The notes under the pieces were generated by a model. The model did no database searches, was not told the origin of the DNA, and was given only the letters and a program-made list of their open reading frames with translations. 64,000 nt of DNA from Cryptomeria japonica. Taxonomy: Eukaryota > Streptophyta > Pinopsida > Cupressales > Cupressaceae. The number at the start of each line of letters is the position of its first letter. Within the stretch, counting starts at the first letter, position 1. The stretch spans positions 184,985,770 through 185,049,769 of the forward strand of contig NC_081406.1 of assembly GCF_030272615.1 (NCBI RefSeq), written 5' to 3'. Both the position numbers and the translations under genes were made by a program. Below are positions 21,176 to 31,362 of the stretch, piece after piece.

Positions 21176-22886
21176 TATTGGTATGGAATAATTAATACCA
21201 ATGCAGGTGATGCAGTTGAAGTTGGATGAGTGTACTAGTAAATGATAGAAGTCTATTTGTGATGAAGAGATTGAGATTCTATGATTAGATATCTATTTGT
21301 TATGAAGAGATTGAAATTCTATGAATAGATGACATGATTAGTTATTTTTGTTGTCATTGATGTCAACTGATGTCAAATGATGTTCATGATGTACTATTTT
21401 GTCATCTAAGTGTTTTGGTTTACCAGAGGATGAGGTTTATCTACAAAGAGCTAAAGTCTGTGAAATAGGACTTTAACCGATAAAGCGGAGATGTTTTGAT
21501 TGAATCCAATGATCAATGATGATTAGTTTATTTGCAGTTTGGATAGTGAAATTGTATCATGGAAAGGTGTATGTGACTGGAACTAGAACTTGTGGAGATT
21601 ATCGAAAGGCGTGTTTCAAATTTTTGATGAAGTTTTTCTAAGGTTATAGTAAGGTTTCAGACTGGTGAAGAAATCATCAAACCAGTCTACAATGATTTTT
21701 GTTATGATGGTGATCGAAGATGAGTCTACATGAAATTGGTAACATGGCACAACCCATGTGAAATATTTAATTGTTGTTTTGGTGTGACTCAAGGAAGAAT
21801 TTCTCAGGAATCAGTGTAATACTTAGTAGAGTGTTTTGAGGGTTTGAATTTGGTACAGATCGGATTTTCGTGATGGGTTATGATCAACCAATGGTTGATA
21901 TTGCATTGTAATTTGTTGTAATGATCTGTATAACAATCTGTGATGAGCTCTTATGATTTGAATTATAAATTCAAGGTTAAATTAGGGTTTTGTGGCCGAC
22001 CTAGTTGAGATGGCTATTTAGGATGACACAATTAATGTATTGTATTAGTGGTCTTAGAGAATGTGTTAAGCCATTTAAGGGAAGTGTAAGATCTTCCTGA
22101 GAGTTGTAGAGTGTTGTGTATAACTAGATCTGATCAAGAAAGTAGAGAACTGCAAGTAACAGATCATTATTTCATTGTTGTTCCCTAACAGTTGTAGCAA
22201 GTTAAATCCCTTAACCGGGTAGGTCCTAACAAGCCTTAAACATTTAAGTCCACTAATAGGGTATCTCTCAAAAGAGTGTTAAATCCTCTCACGAGGTTGA
22301 TCCTAATAGATCATCAAGCTCCTAATTGGGTGACTCCTAATAGGGTTTTCTCCTAACTGGGCGTATTGTAAGATCCTAACAGGGCATACTTTAAAAGAGT
22401 ACAAATATTTTTGGGTGCCAACTCCCACCATGGTTTTTCCCTATTTGGGTTTCCATGTCAAAAAATTATGGTGTTCATGTGTGGAAGGGTGTTTATGTGA
22501 TGTTCTTGTTTATGTTTCATTTCATGCATTATTTTTGAGACACTGGTTATGTTGTTTTATCATAATTTTATCAGGCATTACTGGTACTGATAAGGAGTTG
22601 TTTGAGAATGTATTTGATCTAATTGATAAGGTTAATGAGTTGGTATATGATCAAGATTGTATGATTGCTTTGGTGGTGAAAGTATTGATAGATATGGTAA
22701 ATGATTTGATTAATGTGTTATCCAAATCAGATAAAGAGGTTGTTAGATCTGATTAAAGAAGTTGAGACATTTGTTATATGGTTTCAAAACTGATATAAGT
22801 TTGAATTTGGGTTTAAAGTTTAAATTGGTCTTAATACTGATTCACCTCCCCCTCTCAGTATTAACTGGATCCTTATAGGATTAACA
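21176..22886 (+). repeat. Copia-1 3' LTR
   Basis: 1711 bp, starting TATTGG and ending GGATTAACA. It is about 55 bp longer than the 5' LTR, largely because of a tandem 40-bp duplication at 21252-21331 that is single in the 5' LTR. Confidence 0.9.
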
Positions 22887-23890
22887 TTGCCTCTGTAAAA
22901 ATGGGTGAATGTGTATTCTTCAAACAATGATAGGAGGGATTTTACTTATTGGATAGCATATTCAATCCTCCAATTTCCTTTATCTGGGTTAATATTTGAG
23001 AGAGAAAAAATTGTATTCATAGAATCCCCTTCAATTCTAATCTTCTTAACTTTGGATCTAACAACCAATCTAATCTCATAAAGAAGTGCCTAACCCTCTA
23101 CCACATTATTGGAACCATCAGCTAATCTGGCCATCCTGCATTATAAAACTACTCCCAAATGGTTCCTTATGACAGAACCAGTTCCTGAGATCCGAGGGTT
23201 CCCTTTAGAAGCCCCATCAAAATTTAGTTTATAATAACCCATGCCTGGAGGCTTCCATTTAATCTCATTTTTGTTTACAAGTTTGGGCGTGTCGATGAGT
23301 ATGTTACCTTTGAAAGGGAGATATATAGTTTTTCATTCAGAAAGTAGTTTATTGTCCCATGAAGTAAAAGTCAAATGCATGTTTTTCTTTTTAGTTACCT
23401 AGGCACTAACAACTTCTAAGATTGAGGATTCAATCCTCTTGAGGATTTCTGATATACGATTGCATTCCTTCCTAGATATTCTCTTGTTTCTTTCCCACCA
23501 GATGTTCTATATCAGTATCATGGGATCAACATACCAAATGCATGAGAAAAAATAATCCATGAATAAGAGGGGCCAAGAATAAAAAATTGAAGTAAGTTCT
23601 ACTAGAAGGGGGGCTGGCCAATTGAGTTTTAACTAGATCCAAGTCCAACATTGTTTTGCAAATGTGCAATTTAGAAGTAGATGGTTCGTAGATTCAATAA
23701 CCTAATTACAAAGTACTCATTTAAAAGGTGGAGCTATATTTAGTGAAGATAATCTCTCACTTGTTAAGATCTTTCCTTTCAATGCCAACCATTAAAAATA
23801 TCCATCTTTTTGGAGACCATCTCCCAACCAGTAAAACTCAAATATCCTATGAGGTGTCTTGTGATCATTGTGATTCAATGTTCTATATCC

Positions 23891-24289
23891 TTACTTGATA
23901 GAATAATTTCTATTTTTGGATGGCAGCCTAATGATTTTGTCTGGAGTATCTTTGAAAGAGATAAATCTCTTATTTAGTTCTGTAAAGAGGAGTTGTTGTT
24001 GAAATAGAGAAGTTGAATTGTCAAAAACATCCTTCCACGCTGATCTTTGGACATCACCTCCTTCGTGCAAGTAAAAATAGTCACTAATAGTATTACCCCA
24101 TGAATCCAAAAGACACCTCTTGATGTCTTGAAGCCCATCTAATCCACTCATGGGAGGGTATCCATTCCATGAGTCCTCCCAAAAATATGCCCTTTTCCCA
24201 TTGTGGATTAGCCAAGATAGGTTTGGTAAGAAGATATATCGATAGAATATCATGAAGTTCCACATATGTGAGCCTTTAGGGGGATCCAA
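23891..24289 (-). pseudogene. LINE-M ORF2 segment between RT and zinc-binding domain
   Basis: 132 open codons on the minus strand. The SWLIHNGKRAYFWEDSWNGYPP motif is the standard spacer of plant LINE ORF2, seen also in many plant RT-zinc-binding proteins. There is no catalytic role of its own. Confidence 0.7.
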
Positions 24290-25025
24290 AATGGTGAAGA
24301 TTCTTCCAGGATCTTCAGAGTCAAGGTATTTGGCTTCAACGATTGGGGCCTAAAGTGAAACATTTGTGGAATAAAACTTTCATTGCAATTTCACTCCTAG
24401 AGCCTTGTTCCTATGTTCAATGCTATGAATCTCTGGCCCTTCGAAGCATTTATCAGAGCACACTTTATCCCATGTCATCAAATGGATCTTGCTTTGAATA
24501 TTTTTATTTTCCTTCCATAGTAACTTTTGAGAATGGTTTCAATATATGACTTCACTTGCTTCGGTATGGGGAGGATAGCCATGATATAATTTAGGATAGT
24601 AGCTAGGACTACCCTTATTAGCATAATTATTCCTAGAAGAGACAACTATGTATTCTACGACAATGTAATCCTATTTCTGATAGAATAAATGATATTTTCC
24701 CAAAAGCTTCTTTCCATGCAACCTGAAAAATAGTAGGATACCTTGATATTTGAATGGAAGGGAGCCTTGTTTGAAACCCAAAACCCCTGATAACTTGTTG
24801 GCTAAGGAATGGAGGCAATTTAGAAACAAGATTTTAGATTTTGAGGTGCTAACTTTCTAATTAGAGACTAGGAAATAGAGACCCAATAATTTCTTAATCA
24901 TTTTAGCTTCCTTCAATGAGGGATCTCCAAATAAGAGAGTATCATCTGGAAATAGAATATGTGTGACTAAAATATGAGTATGTGGAATGGAAATACCCTT
25001 GCAAAGGCCTAAAGAGTGATGAAAT

Positions 25026-25030
25026 GTCAT
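25026..25030. repeat. Candidate target-site duplication GTCAT (left) of Gypsy-O
   Basis: GTCAT precedes the LTR and GTAAT follows the right LTR at 57981-57985. There is one mismatch. The LINE reading frame (EALSRFI) joins across the site. Confidence 0.55.
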
Positions 25031-25769
25031 TGTATATGGTGAAAAGTGGATAATGGAAACAACAATATTGAAAGACTAAATGAAGTCAACCACAAAACCC
25101 TAGCCTAACAACAACAAAGATCCACCATAACATATGAAGATTACCTAAGACAATGTAAATCAACAAAATCAAAAATATTATACCATCACATGTCCACTAG
25201 GGTTTGAATCTTCATTCTTCCTATCTCCATTGATCTTGCTTGATATATTTTCTCTCAGATTTTATGTGTGCACAAGAGCTCAACAAAGAATGGAAATGTG
25301 GTTGATAGCTTGATCACAAAAAGGCTTGATTGCATGCAATTGATTAGAATGCTCATTAGTTGATTAGAATGATTAGGGTTGATAATGAAAGAGAGTATCC
25401 TCTTATATAGAAGACACTATAAGAAATGGAGGGATAAGATTAAGAGGTGTAAAAGATAGATGGTCGGCTAAGATTAAAGGGTAGTTAGAGAAAATAAGAA
25501 GATAATGAGAGGGTAGGTAGTGTAGGAATAAAGAGATGAATGACATGTGTCATGGGTAGAAAAGGGTAATGAATTAATTGAAAAAATAAATATTTATTTA
25601 AATAATAGAAGAAGTTGGATCAATTATATAAATAAAATATTTATTTAATTTAGGAGAAGGGCAATTTAAATAAATAAAGATGTATTTAATTAATACAAGA
25701 ATTAGGCTTAAATAACTAAATAAATAAAAATATTTATTTAATTAGATAGGACAATTTTAGGTGTCTACA
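25031..25769 (-). repeat. Gypsy-O 3' LTR
   Basis: 739 bp. It matches 50408-50833 plus 57608-57980. It contains a minus-strand TATA box at 25401-25410, an uninterrupted copy of the NA-2 target site (AAAGA at 25452-25456), and four AT-rich inverted repeats around 25570-25750. Confidence 0.85.
25401..25410 (-). promoter_or_regulatory. TATA box in Gypsy-O 3' LTR
   Basis: The minus strand reads CTATATAAGA. The same box is in the 5' LTR at 50778-50787. Its position in mid-LTR fits the U3/R promoter. Confidence 0.55.
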
Positions 25770-25783
25770 TTTTGCCCCTCTTT
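25770..25783 (-). promoter_or_regulatory. Gypsy-O polypurine tract
   Basis: The minus strand AAAGAGGGGCAAAA abuts the 3' LTR. Gypsy-2 has the same tract at 42439-42452. Confidence 0.75.
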
Positions 25784-27039
25784 GAGATAATGCAACTTCT
25801 TGTGTTGTTTCATAGAAGATAAGATGAACTAATACAAAGTTGCCCCAAGATGGGAATGAGATGCCCCCTCGAGAGATTGGATGAAAATGTCTGAAAAGAT
25901 CACAGACAATCTCTCAATAAGAAAGAAAGGCTATAAAGGACTAACAAGATAGGATATAGTGACAGAGTCATGGGATAAAGAAGACTGAGTCAGGAGACTA
26001 GGGCTAGGGTAGTCTATAAAATAGACTATGAGGGAAAATATCCTCATTGTCAGCCACACACCTAAGAGATCAGAGTGCAGAGAGAGCAGAGAGCAGTCAA
26101 CAACGAAGGCATTGGTGCACAAATTCGATTGTGTTTGTTGATATCAGAGGCCAGCAGATGTAGGAGAGCCAGTGAATACCACAAAACCTCCTTGTACCTT
26201 GTTGCATGAATTTTTGTCATAAGCATATGTTAAGTAGGTCAATAAATGCATATTAGGTATGTTAAAAAAACTTGTCAAGCAGGAAAGATATGTTAAGGCG
26301 CGACTGCATTGGTTCTAGGTGTGTTTGGGTAGGATAGATGTGTTTGTGACTGATCTAAATGCGTCTATGATTTTAAAGGCATCTATGACAAATGTGACCT
26401 AGTTTGTGAAATGTAGAAATGTCTGTACAAGGAAGGTGTGTATATGCATGATAGAGGCATGTCTATGTAATCCAGGTGCATCTGTGAAATGTAGGAACAT
26501 TTCTATAGTATTTAATCATGTTTGTGTCATGAATGTATGTTTATGTTTTCAAGGTTGAATTGATAGTTTAGTGATAAACATACGTTGTTGATTGGATAAG
26601 CTGCTAAGAGGATACACTCAATTAGGTCCTCTAGAGAAGACTAGGATAACAGATAGGGCTAGGATTAACAATTCTATGATAGAACAGATGTTGTCAATAA
26701 GGAAACTACTCAAGAAAATATACTCAAGTAGAGGCCCTAAGAAAAGATAGAGTGGGGCACTTTGCAATGAACATGGAGTACTATAAGAAATTAATAATTT
26801 TGTGATAGAATGTACATTGTCAATTGGATTAGGCTAAAATTGACAATTTTGTGATAGAAGCTACTCAGGAGGGTACACTCAAGTAGGTGCCCTAAAAGAT
26901 AAGATAAAAGAAACACTTTGTGATGAACAGGGAGTACTACTTGGATAGAGTGTCATATGATAGATATAAGCACTAGGATAAGAAAGTAGCAATTTGTGAT
27001 GAACAGGGAGTACTTCTAGGATTGACATAGTTAATTTGC
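25784..27039. repeat. Gypsy-O non-coding 3' region with degenerate tandem repeats
   Basis: There is no gene. At about 26290-26560 a degenerate short repeat rich in GTGTNTNTG/GCATCTATGA occurs. At about 26570-27015 three to four units of roughly 110 bp recur, marked by GTGATAGAA, TACTCAAGTAG and GATGAACAGGGAGTACT. Tat-type elements often carry such tandem repeats between pol and 3' LTR. Confidence 0.6.
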
Positions 27040-28780
27040 TTGACTGTAGGAGGACCTACCTATGCTAGAGTCATGGGAGAGATACCCTTCAACTCGAGGA
27101 TTATGACTAGATCTGACATTAGAGGATAGAGTAGTAGTTGAGGCCATGGGATTATGATACATTATGTATATGCCTGTGTTCTGGGTGAACATGGGGTTGT
27201 TGACTGCATTAGCTGAGAGATGACACTTAAAGACATGCACATTTCATTTACCAATGGGTGAGATGACAGTCACCTTAGAGGATGTGTATAGGGTACTACA
27301 GATACTGATCGATGGGGAGTTGGTTCCTTATGATTGAGAGGGAGATTGGGAGGCATTGAGATGAGTGTTTCAGGATCTAGGATTGGAGATGAGGGAAGAA
27401 CATGTGGCCTGGGACACGATGACAGTGACAGGATTGGCTTTATCAGTAATGTTAGCAAGAGTGATCAGTGGATTCCTATATCTAGATAGGGCAACATGAG
27501 GGATGGCTTTGGGATAGGGGAGGACTCTAGAGACATTGGTGACTAAGCACACCAGGTTTTCATGGGGCCATGTATGTTTGCACACATGTATTATGAGCTA
27601 CATCAGTTTGAGTATCATGGATTAGCAAGATTGGGGTGTGGAGTGACAATACTGCAAGTATGGGCATATGAGAATCTTTCAATTACATGACTAATACACT
27701 TTAGAGGTAGAGGACATGGGTGTAGTTATGTACATTTGTATGATATGATTACTTGTCAGCCACACATTGGGAGGCTAGAGTATTGAAACTGAATGATTGA
27801 TGAGATAGACAATGTAGTATGGAGGCCTTACCAGAATTGTGAGGAGTGGGAGGATGATGCAATAGAGTTTCCATATGTGTTCAGGAGTAGGTATTTGATT
27901 GGGTGGACACCATATGTTAATTGTGAAAAAGTTGATTGATAAAGTGTGCATGCAGTTTGGTAGGATACAGCAGATGTCACATGGCTCAAGGATGTATGCG
28001 CGGACAATGAGAGATCAGGCACATTTAGGTATGTTATTGTCTTATAATCAGGCATTAGCACATATGTAGGAGATGGTTCCCATTATTTGGATATTTGGGA
28101 AGATGTGGAGGATGCAGGGATGGATGCTAAGTATAGCGCATATTCGGCAGATCATCCATTTCCACGACTGACAGATCCAAGAGAGATGATAGAGGGTGAT
28201 GGTGGGGATGGTGGAGATGATAGTGGGGATGGTGCAGGAAGAGGCAGACAATGGAGGTGAGGTGCAGTAGTAGAGATGAGAGTAGCTAGAAGGAGAGATG
28301 GAGGAGAGGAGAGATAGACTCATGGAGTCAGGGGTAGAGGTGGACTAGCTTTATAGGTGCCAACAACATAGGTTCTAGGATAGAGACAGTGGTAGCCATA
28401 GACATAGGGTCAGGAGGGAGGAGAGGAGGAGGAGGATATATTATCCTTGAGAGAGATCTGTCAAGGACAGGCAAATGGGATTCAAGATCTAGAGAGGGAT
28501 GGGGCTAGACTCAGGTTACAGCTATGAGACACTGAGAGTGAGAGGGATCAGGCTATTTAGCACTACACAGAGGTTGAGGAGGCACTAAGGGTAGGGAGGT
28601 GGGAAGCAGAGGATACTGGGGCTGGATATGCCTATGTTCTATAAGAAAGGGAGGAGATAGCCTACTGGAGAGACTTTTATTATGTTTTTGTGCAACTAGA
28701 TCAACAAGCTAGGAGCTTCTAGAGACCATCATGGACTACAACGACCACTTGAGGGAGAGATAGGAGACAAGCATCTATTG
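27040..28780 (+). pseudogene. Plant mobile domain (PMD) ORF, antisense inside Gypsy-O
   Basis: The plus strand encodes a decayed plant mobile domain. The hallmark stretch is TFHLPMGEMTVTLEDVYRVL then IDGELVPYD at about 27239-27330, followed by EALR-stop-VFQDLGLEM, HVAWDTMTVTGLALSVMLAR and RFSWGHVCL. Near the end PFPRLTDPREM and a GDGGDGGDD run give the usual disordered tail. Several stops are TGA where CGA or TGG would be expected. PMDs occur in plant MAIN/MAIL proteins and in transposable elements. Its position, antisense and between pol and 3' LTR, matches the extra antisense ORF described for some Tat elements. Confidence 0.75.
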
Positions 28781-30329
28781 GTGGGGTCATGGGTCCTCCT
28801 CCACCACCAAATAGAGGGGGCTGGAGAGATGATCCTAGGGCAGGGACTTCCAGGGCTCAAACTCCATCGAGTTCAACTGGCTCTAAGGGAGCGAGTTCAT
28901 CCTAGCCTTAGAGGGCTCCCTATGGATCAATTTTTGTACCATTTTTGTATGACGACACCTTCAGATGATTTTGTAGCCATATATATTTTGGCATCATTAT
29001 ATCATGACACTTATGATTTTTTAGATATATATGGGATGATTCATCCTTGTGGAAGCTATATACATGTGTACCTATGTGATGTTACTAATATGTGATGCAT
29101 GTTTCTATGTGATGCTTATGATATAGATGCAAATATGTACATGATAAAATGCAATGTATTTTTTATCTTTTATGTTTTATATGACATGCATTATGAAAAT
29201 ATGAATGTATGAAATGCAAATGAAGATGATAATGCAAATAACTATTTATATGATGAGAATGTAAATTGTGCTAATATGTGTTGTGTGCAGGATATGGTGC
29301 CATTTTGATATGTATATGTATGTATGAAACACTAATATATGGTAATGCAGGTGCATACTACATGAAAAGAAAATATTTTTGGCATGTCATTATACTCGGT
29401 CATGTGATAATAGGCTACATAGACTCAGGGAGGATGATGGAGGTCAATCAAGAAAGGGGGATGAAAGATAGAAGATATGGAAGTGAAAGCGATTCTTGTG
29501 TTTTATCATCAATGAGCTTTATTATGGAAAATAGGTTATGACAATCTAGGTATAGGTTCAACCCATAAATTCATTGTCAACCAAGAAATTCATTGTACCC
29601 ATTTGCATGGAGATCATATAGTTGCAAATAAGGAATGCCCCAATTCACACTAGACTCACGGTGTCCTCATATCCTTAGAAAAGTCATAGCATTACTAAGA
29701 GACAATCCATAGACAACAAAACAATAGGTGAACATATCCCATCCTTGCCTTTCTAGTCAAAGACATCCTGGAGATAGAATCTCTAGTCGAAGACATCCTA
29801 GAAAAGATAAAATACATGTTACCAAAAAGATAAAATTAAAAGAAAACCAAGACTCGACATCAAAATCCACTGTAGTCTTCAAGTTTAGTGTCTCTTGTCA
29901 CTTTTATAAATGTATTTGATTGTTGACACAATATTTTCATTCACAAAAGGATAGATAGCACTGAACCATAATGTTGTCTGAGTCTATTGAAAGATTTAAT
30001 TTCTTGAATCTCATTGTTGTTGTTTACATCTCATATGAAACTGACTAAATCCATGAAACTGATACTTTATTACGGAGAAGATGAATGCACAGATAGACTG
30101 AAGAAAACTGGAAGAAACTATACTCCTCGAAACATGTGATGCTCTTAGTTCCACACCCACCACTAGAATTAGGATTTACCTTAGCCACAAATAGGAGTTG
30201 ATTTATTGTGGATGGGAAAGGGGGGTTTATTATAAATGGCTAACCAATCTTAGGAAGATCAATAACAAGCCATGATGGGAATGGGTATGTTTATTATGGA
30301 TGGATAGTTTGTGAGTGTGTGCAAGAGTG
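28781..30329. other. Gypsy-O internal AT-rich region
   Basis: The plus strand has an open frame (28778-29095) that begins as a Pro/Gly-rich continuation of the PMD tail and soon becomes meaningless. The rest is AT-rich and rich in ATGCA/TATG words. A 2 x about 28-bp repeat with AAGACATCCT is at about 29757-29815. I see no further gene. Confidence 0.45.
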
Positions 30330-30334
30330 AAAGG
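30330..30334. repeat. Target-site duplication AAAGG (left) of Gypsy-2
   Basis: Identical to 43458-43462. Confidence 0.85.
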
Positions 30335-31340
30335 TGTATACACCTAAAAATGGTCTGAAGATAATTAATTGAATAAGCAATTATTTAATTAATCCTCCTC
30401 CCTAATTTAATTAAATTCATCAACAATTTGATTAAATTTTCCCTGTCATCTACTTATTAATAAATCTAAGGATTTATTTAAGAGGTTCATTTAATCCCCT
30501 TTGATTAATTAATTCCCTCCATCAAAATCATTTCTTCTAACCCCTAATCAATTAAAATAAATCAAATTCACGAGTTGTTGAAATTAATTAGCCTTTTCCT
30601 ATTATTTGAATTTTTAAATTCAAATTCTCCTTACTTCTACCACTCCTAAACCTAACCATTCCTAAACCTAACCCATTCTACCTACCCTCATGTCCCCTTT
30701 CATCCAACCTCTTCTAGAATATTTGTGACACTTGTCACTAAGTGTTCCCTTTCATCCAAACCCTTCTAGAAGCCTCTTGACGCTTGTCACCATAGAGATG
30801 ATAGATGTTCCCTTTAGTCCAACCCCTTTGCCAACCTCCTCCAATTAACCATTGATATCTTCAAATAAATCTTGACTGTTGATTCCTGCCACATCACCCC
30901 TAGCCTTGGGAAATCCTATAAATAGACCTCATTTTGGAGCACAAAGGGTCCCAATTTCATCTCATCTTATGCATTGTTATTATAGGCATCTAGCTTATAG
31001 TTTATCATTTTACCAATGTTATCATGTTCAATTTTAGCTTAATTGCATCTTCATTCTAGCTTATTTTCTAGAATAATCATAAAAACATGTAGCTTAATCA
31101 TGCTATTCTTGCTAGATCATGCATCTTCATCATTCAAATCCTCCATTTAAGTGTAGTCAAGTCATTGGAGTTTGTATACTAAGATCAGAGAGCAAAATTC
31201 ATACTCGCATTTACTAGGAGGTGATAGATTGCTCAGCTATGGTTTTGTCTTTCATTGTTTCAATTCACTAACCATTACTTGTAATGATTTATTGAGTGCA
31301 TTGTGTTTGCAGGTACAGGTACACTTCATAGAGCATGACA
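30335..31340 (+). repeat. Gypsy-2 5' LTR
   Basis: 1006 bp, TGTATACACC ... GAGCATGACA. The first third is AT-rich with hairpin-forming TTAATTAA/TTTAATTAAA words. The TATA box is at 30915-30924. Confidence 0.92.
30915..30924 (+). promoter_or_regulatory. TATA box in Gypsy-2 5' LTR
   Basis: CTATAAATAG, kept unchanged in the 3' LTR at 43033-43042. It is likely the LTR promoter core. Confidence 0.65.
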
Positions 31341-31362
31341 TTTTGGTGACCACCGTGGGGCC
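31341..31362 (+). promoter_or_regulatory. Gypsy-2 primer binding site
   Basis: TTTTGGTGACCACCGTGGGG directly follows the LTR. It has the TGG start of a tRNA 3' end complement. The tRNA species is not assigned. Confidence 0.6.

Larger units (their letters stand above)
14911..22886 (+). mobile_element. Copia-1: full-length Ty1/copia retrotransposon, inactive
   Basis: 7976 bp with LTRs at 14911-16566 and 21176-22886, Met-tRNA primer site at 16568, and a purine tract ending at 21174. The order gag, protease, integrase, reverse transcriptase, RNase H is the copia order. Stops and frameshifts are frequent, and the key residues of protease, integrase and reverse transcriptase are changed (see the separate entries). 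It is inserted in the RNase H region of LINE-M. Confidence 0.9.
22887..25030 (-). mobile_element. LINE-M fragment 2: RT C-terminus, zinc-binding domain and RNase H (minus strand)
   Basis: Reading leftwards the minus strand gives the RT catalytic box with LFPDDTLLFGD (about 24950), then LINE connection sequence with open segments at 24633-24818 and 23891-24289. The latter has the RAYFWEDSWNGYPP type of motif. The zinc-binding domain (WVLCN ... ESTNHLLLNC) follows near 23650-23730, and RNase H (YYKLNFDGASKGNPRISGTG) near 23250. It joins fragment 3 (57986-59129) and fragment 1 (14770-14910). Confidence 0.8.

Noticed and set aside
28778-29095. Open frame of 105 codons after the PMD
   Set aside because: It starts in the low-complexity PMD tail and then shows no protein-like pattern.
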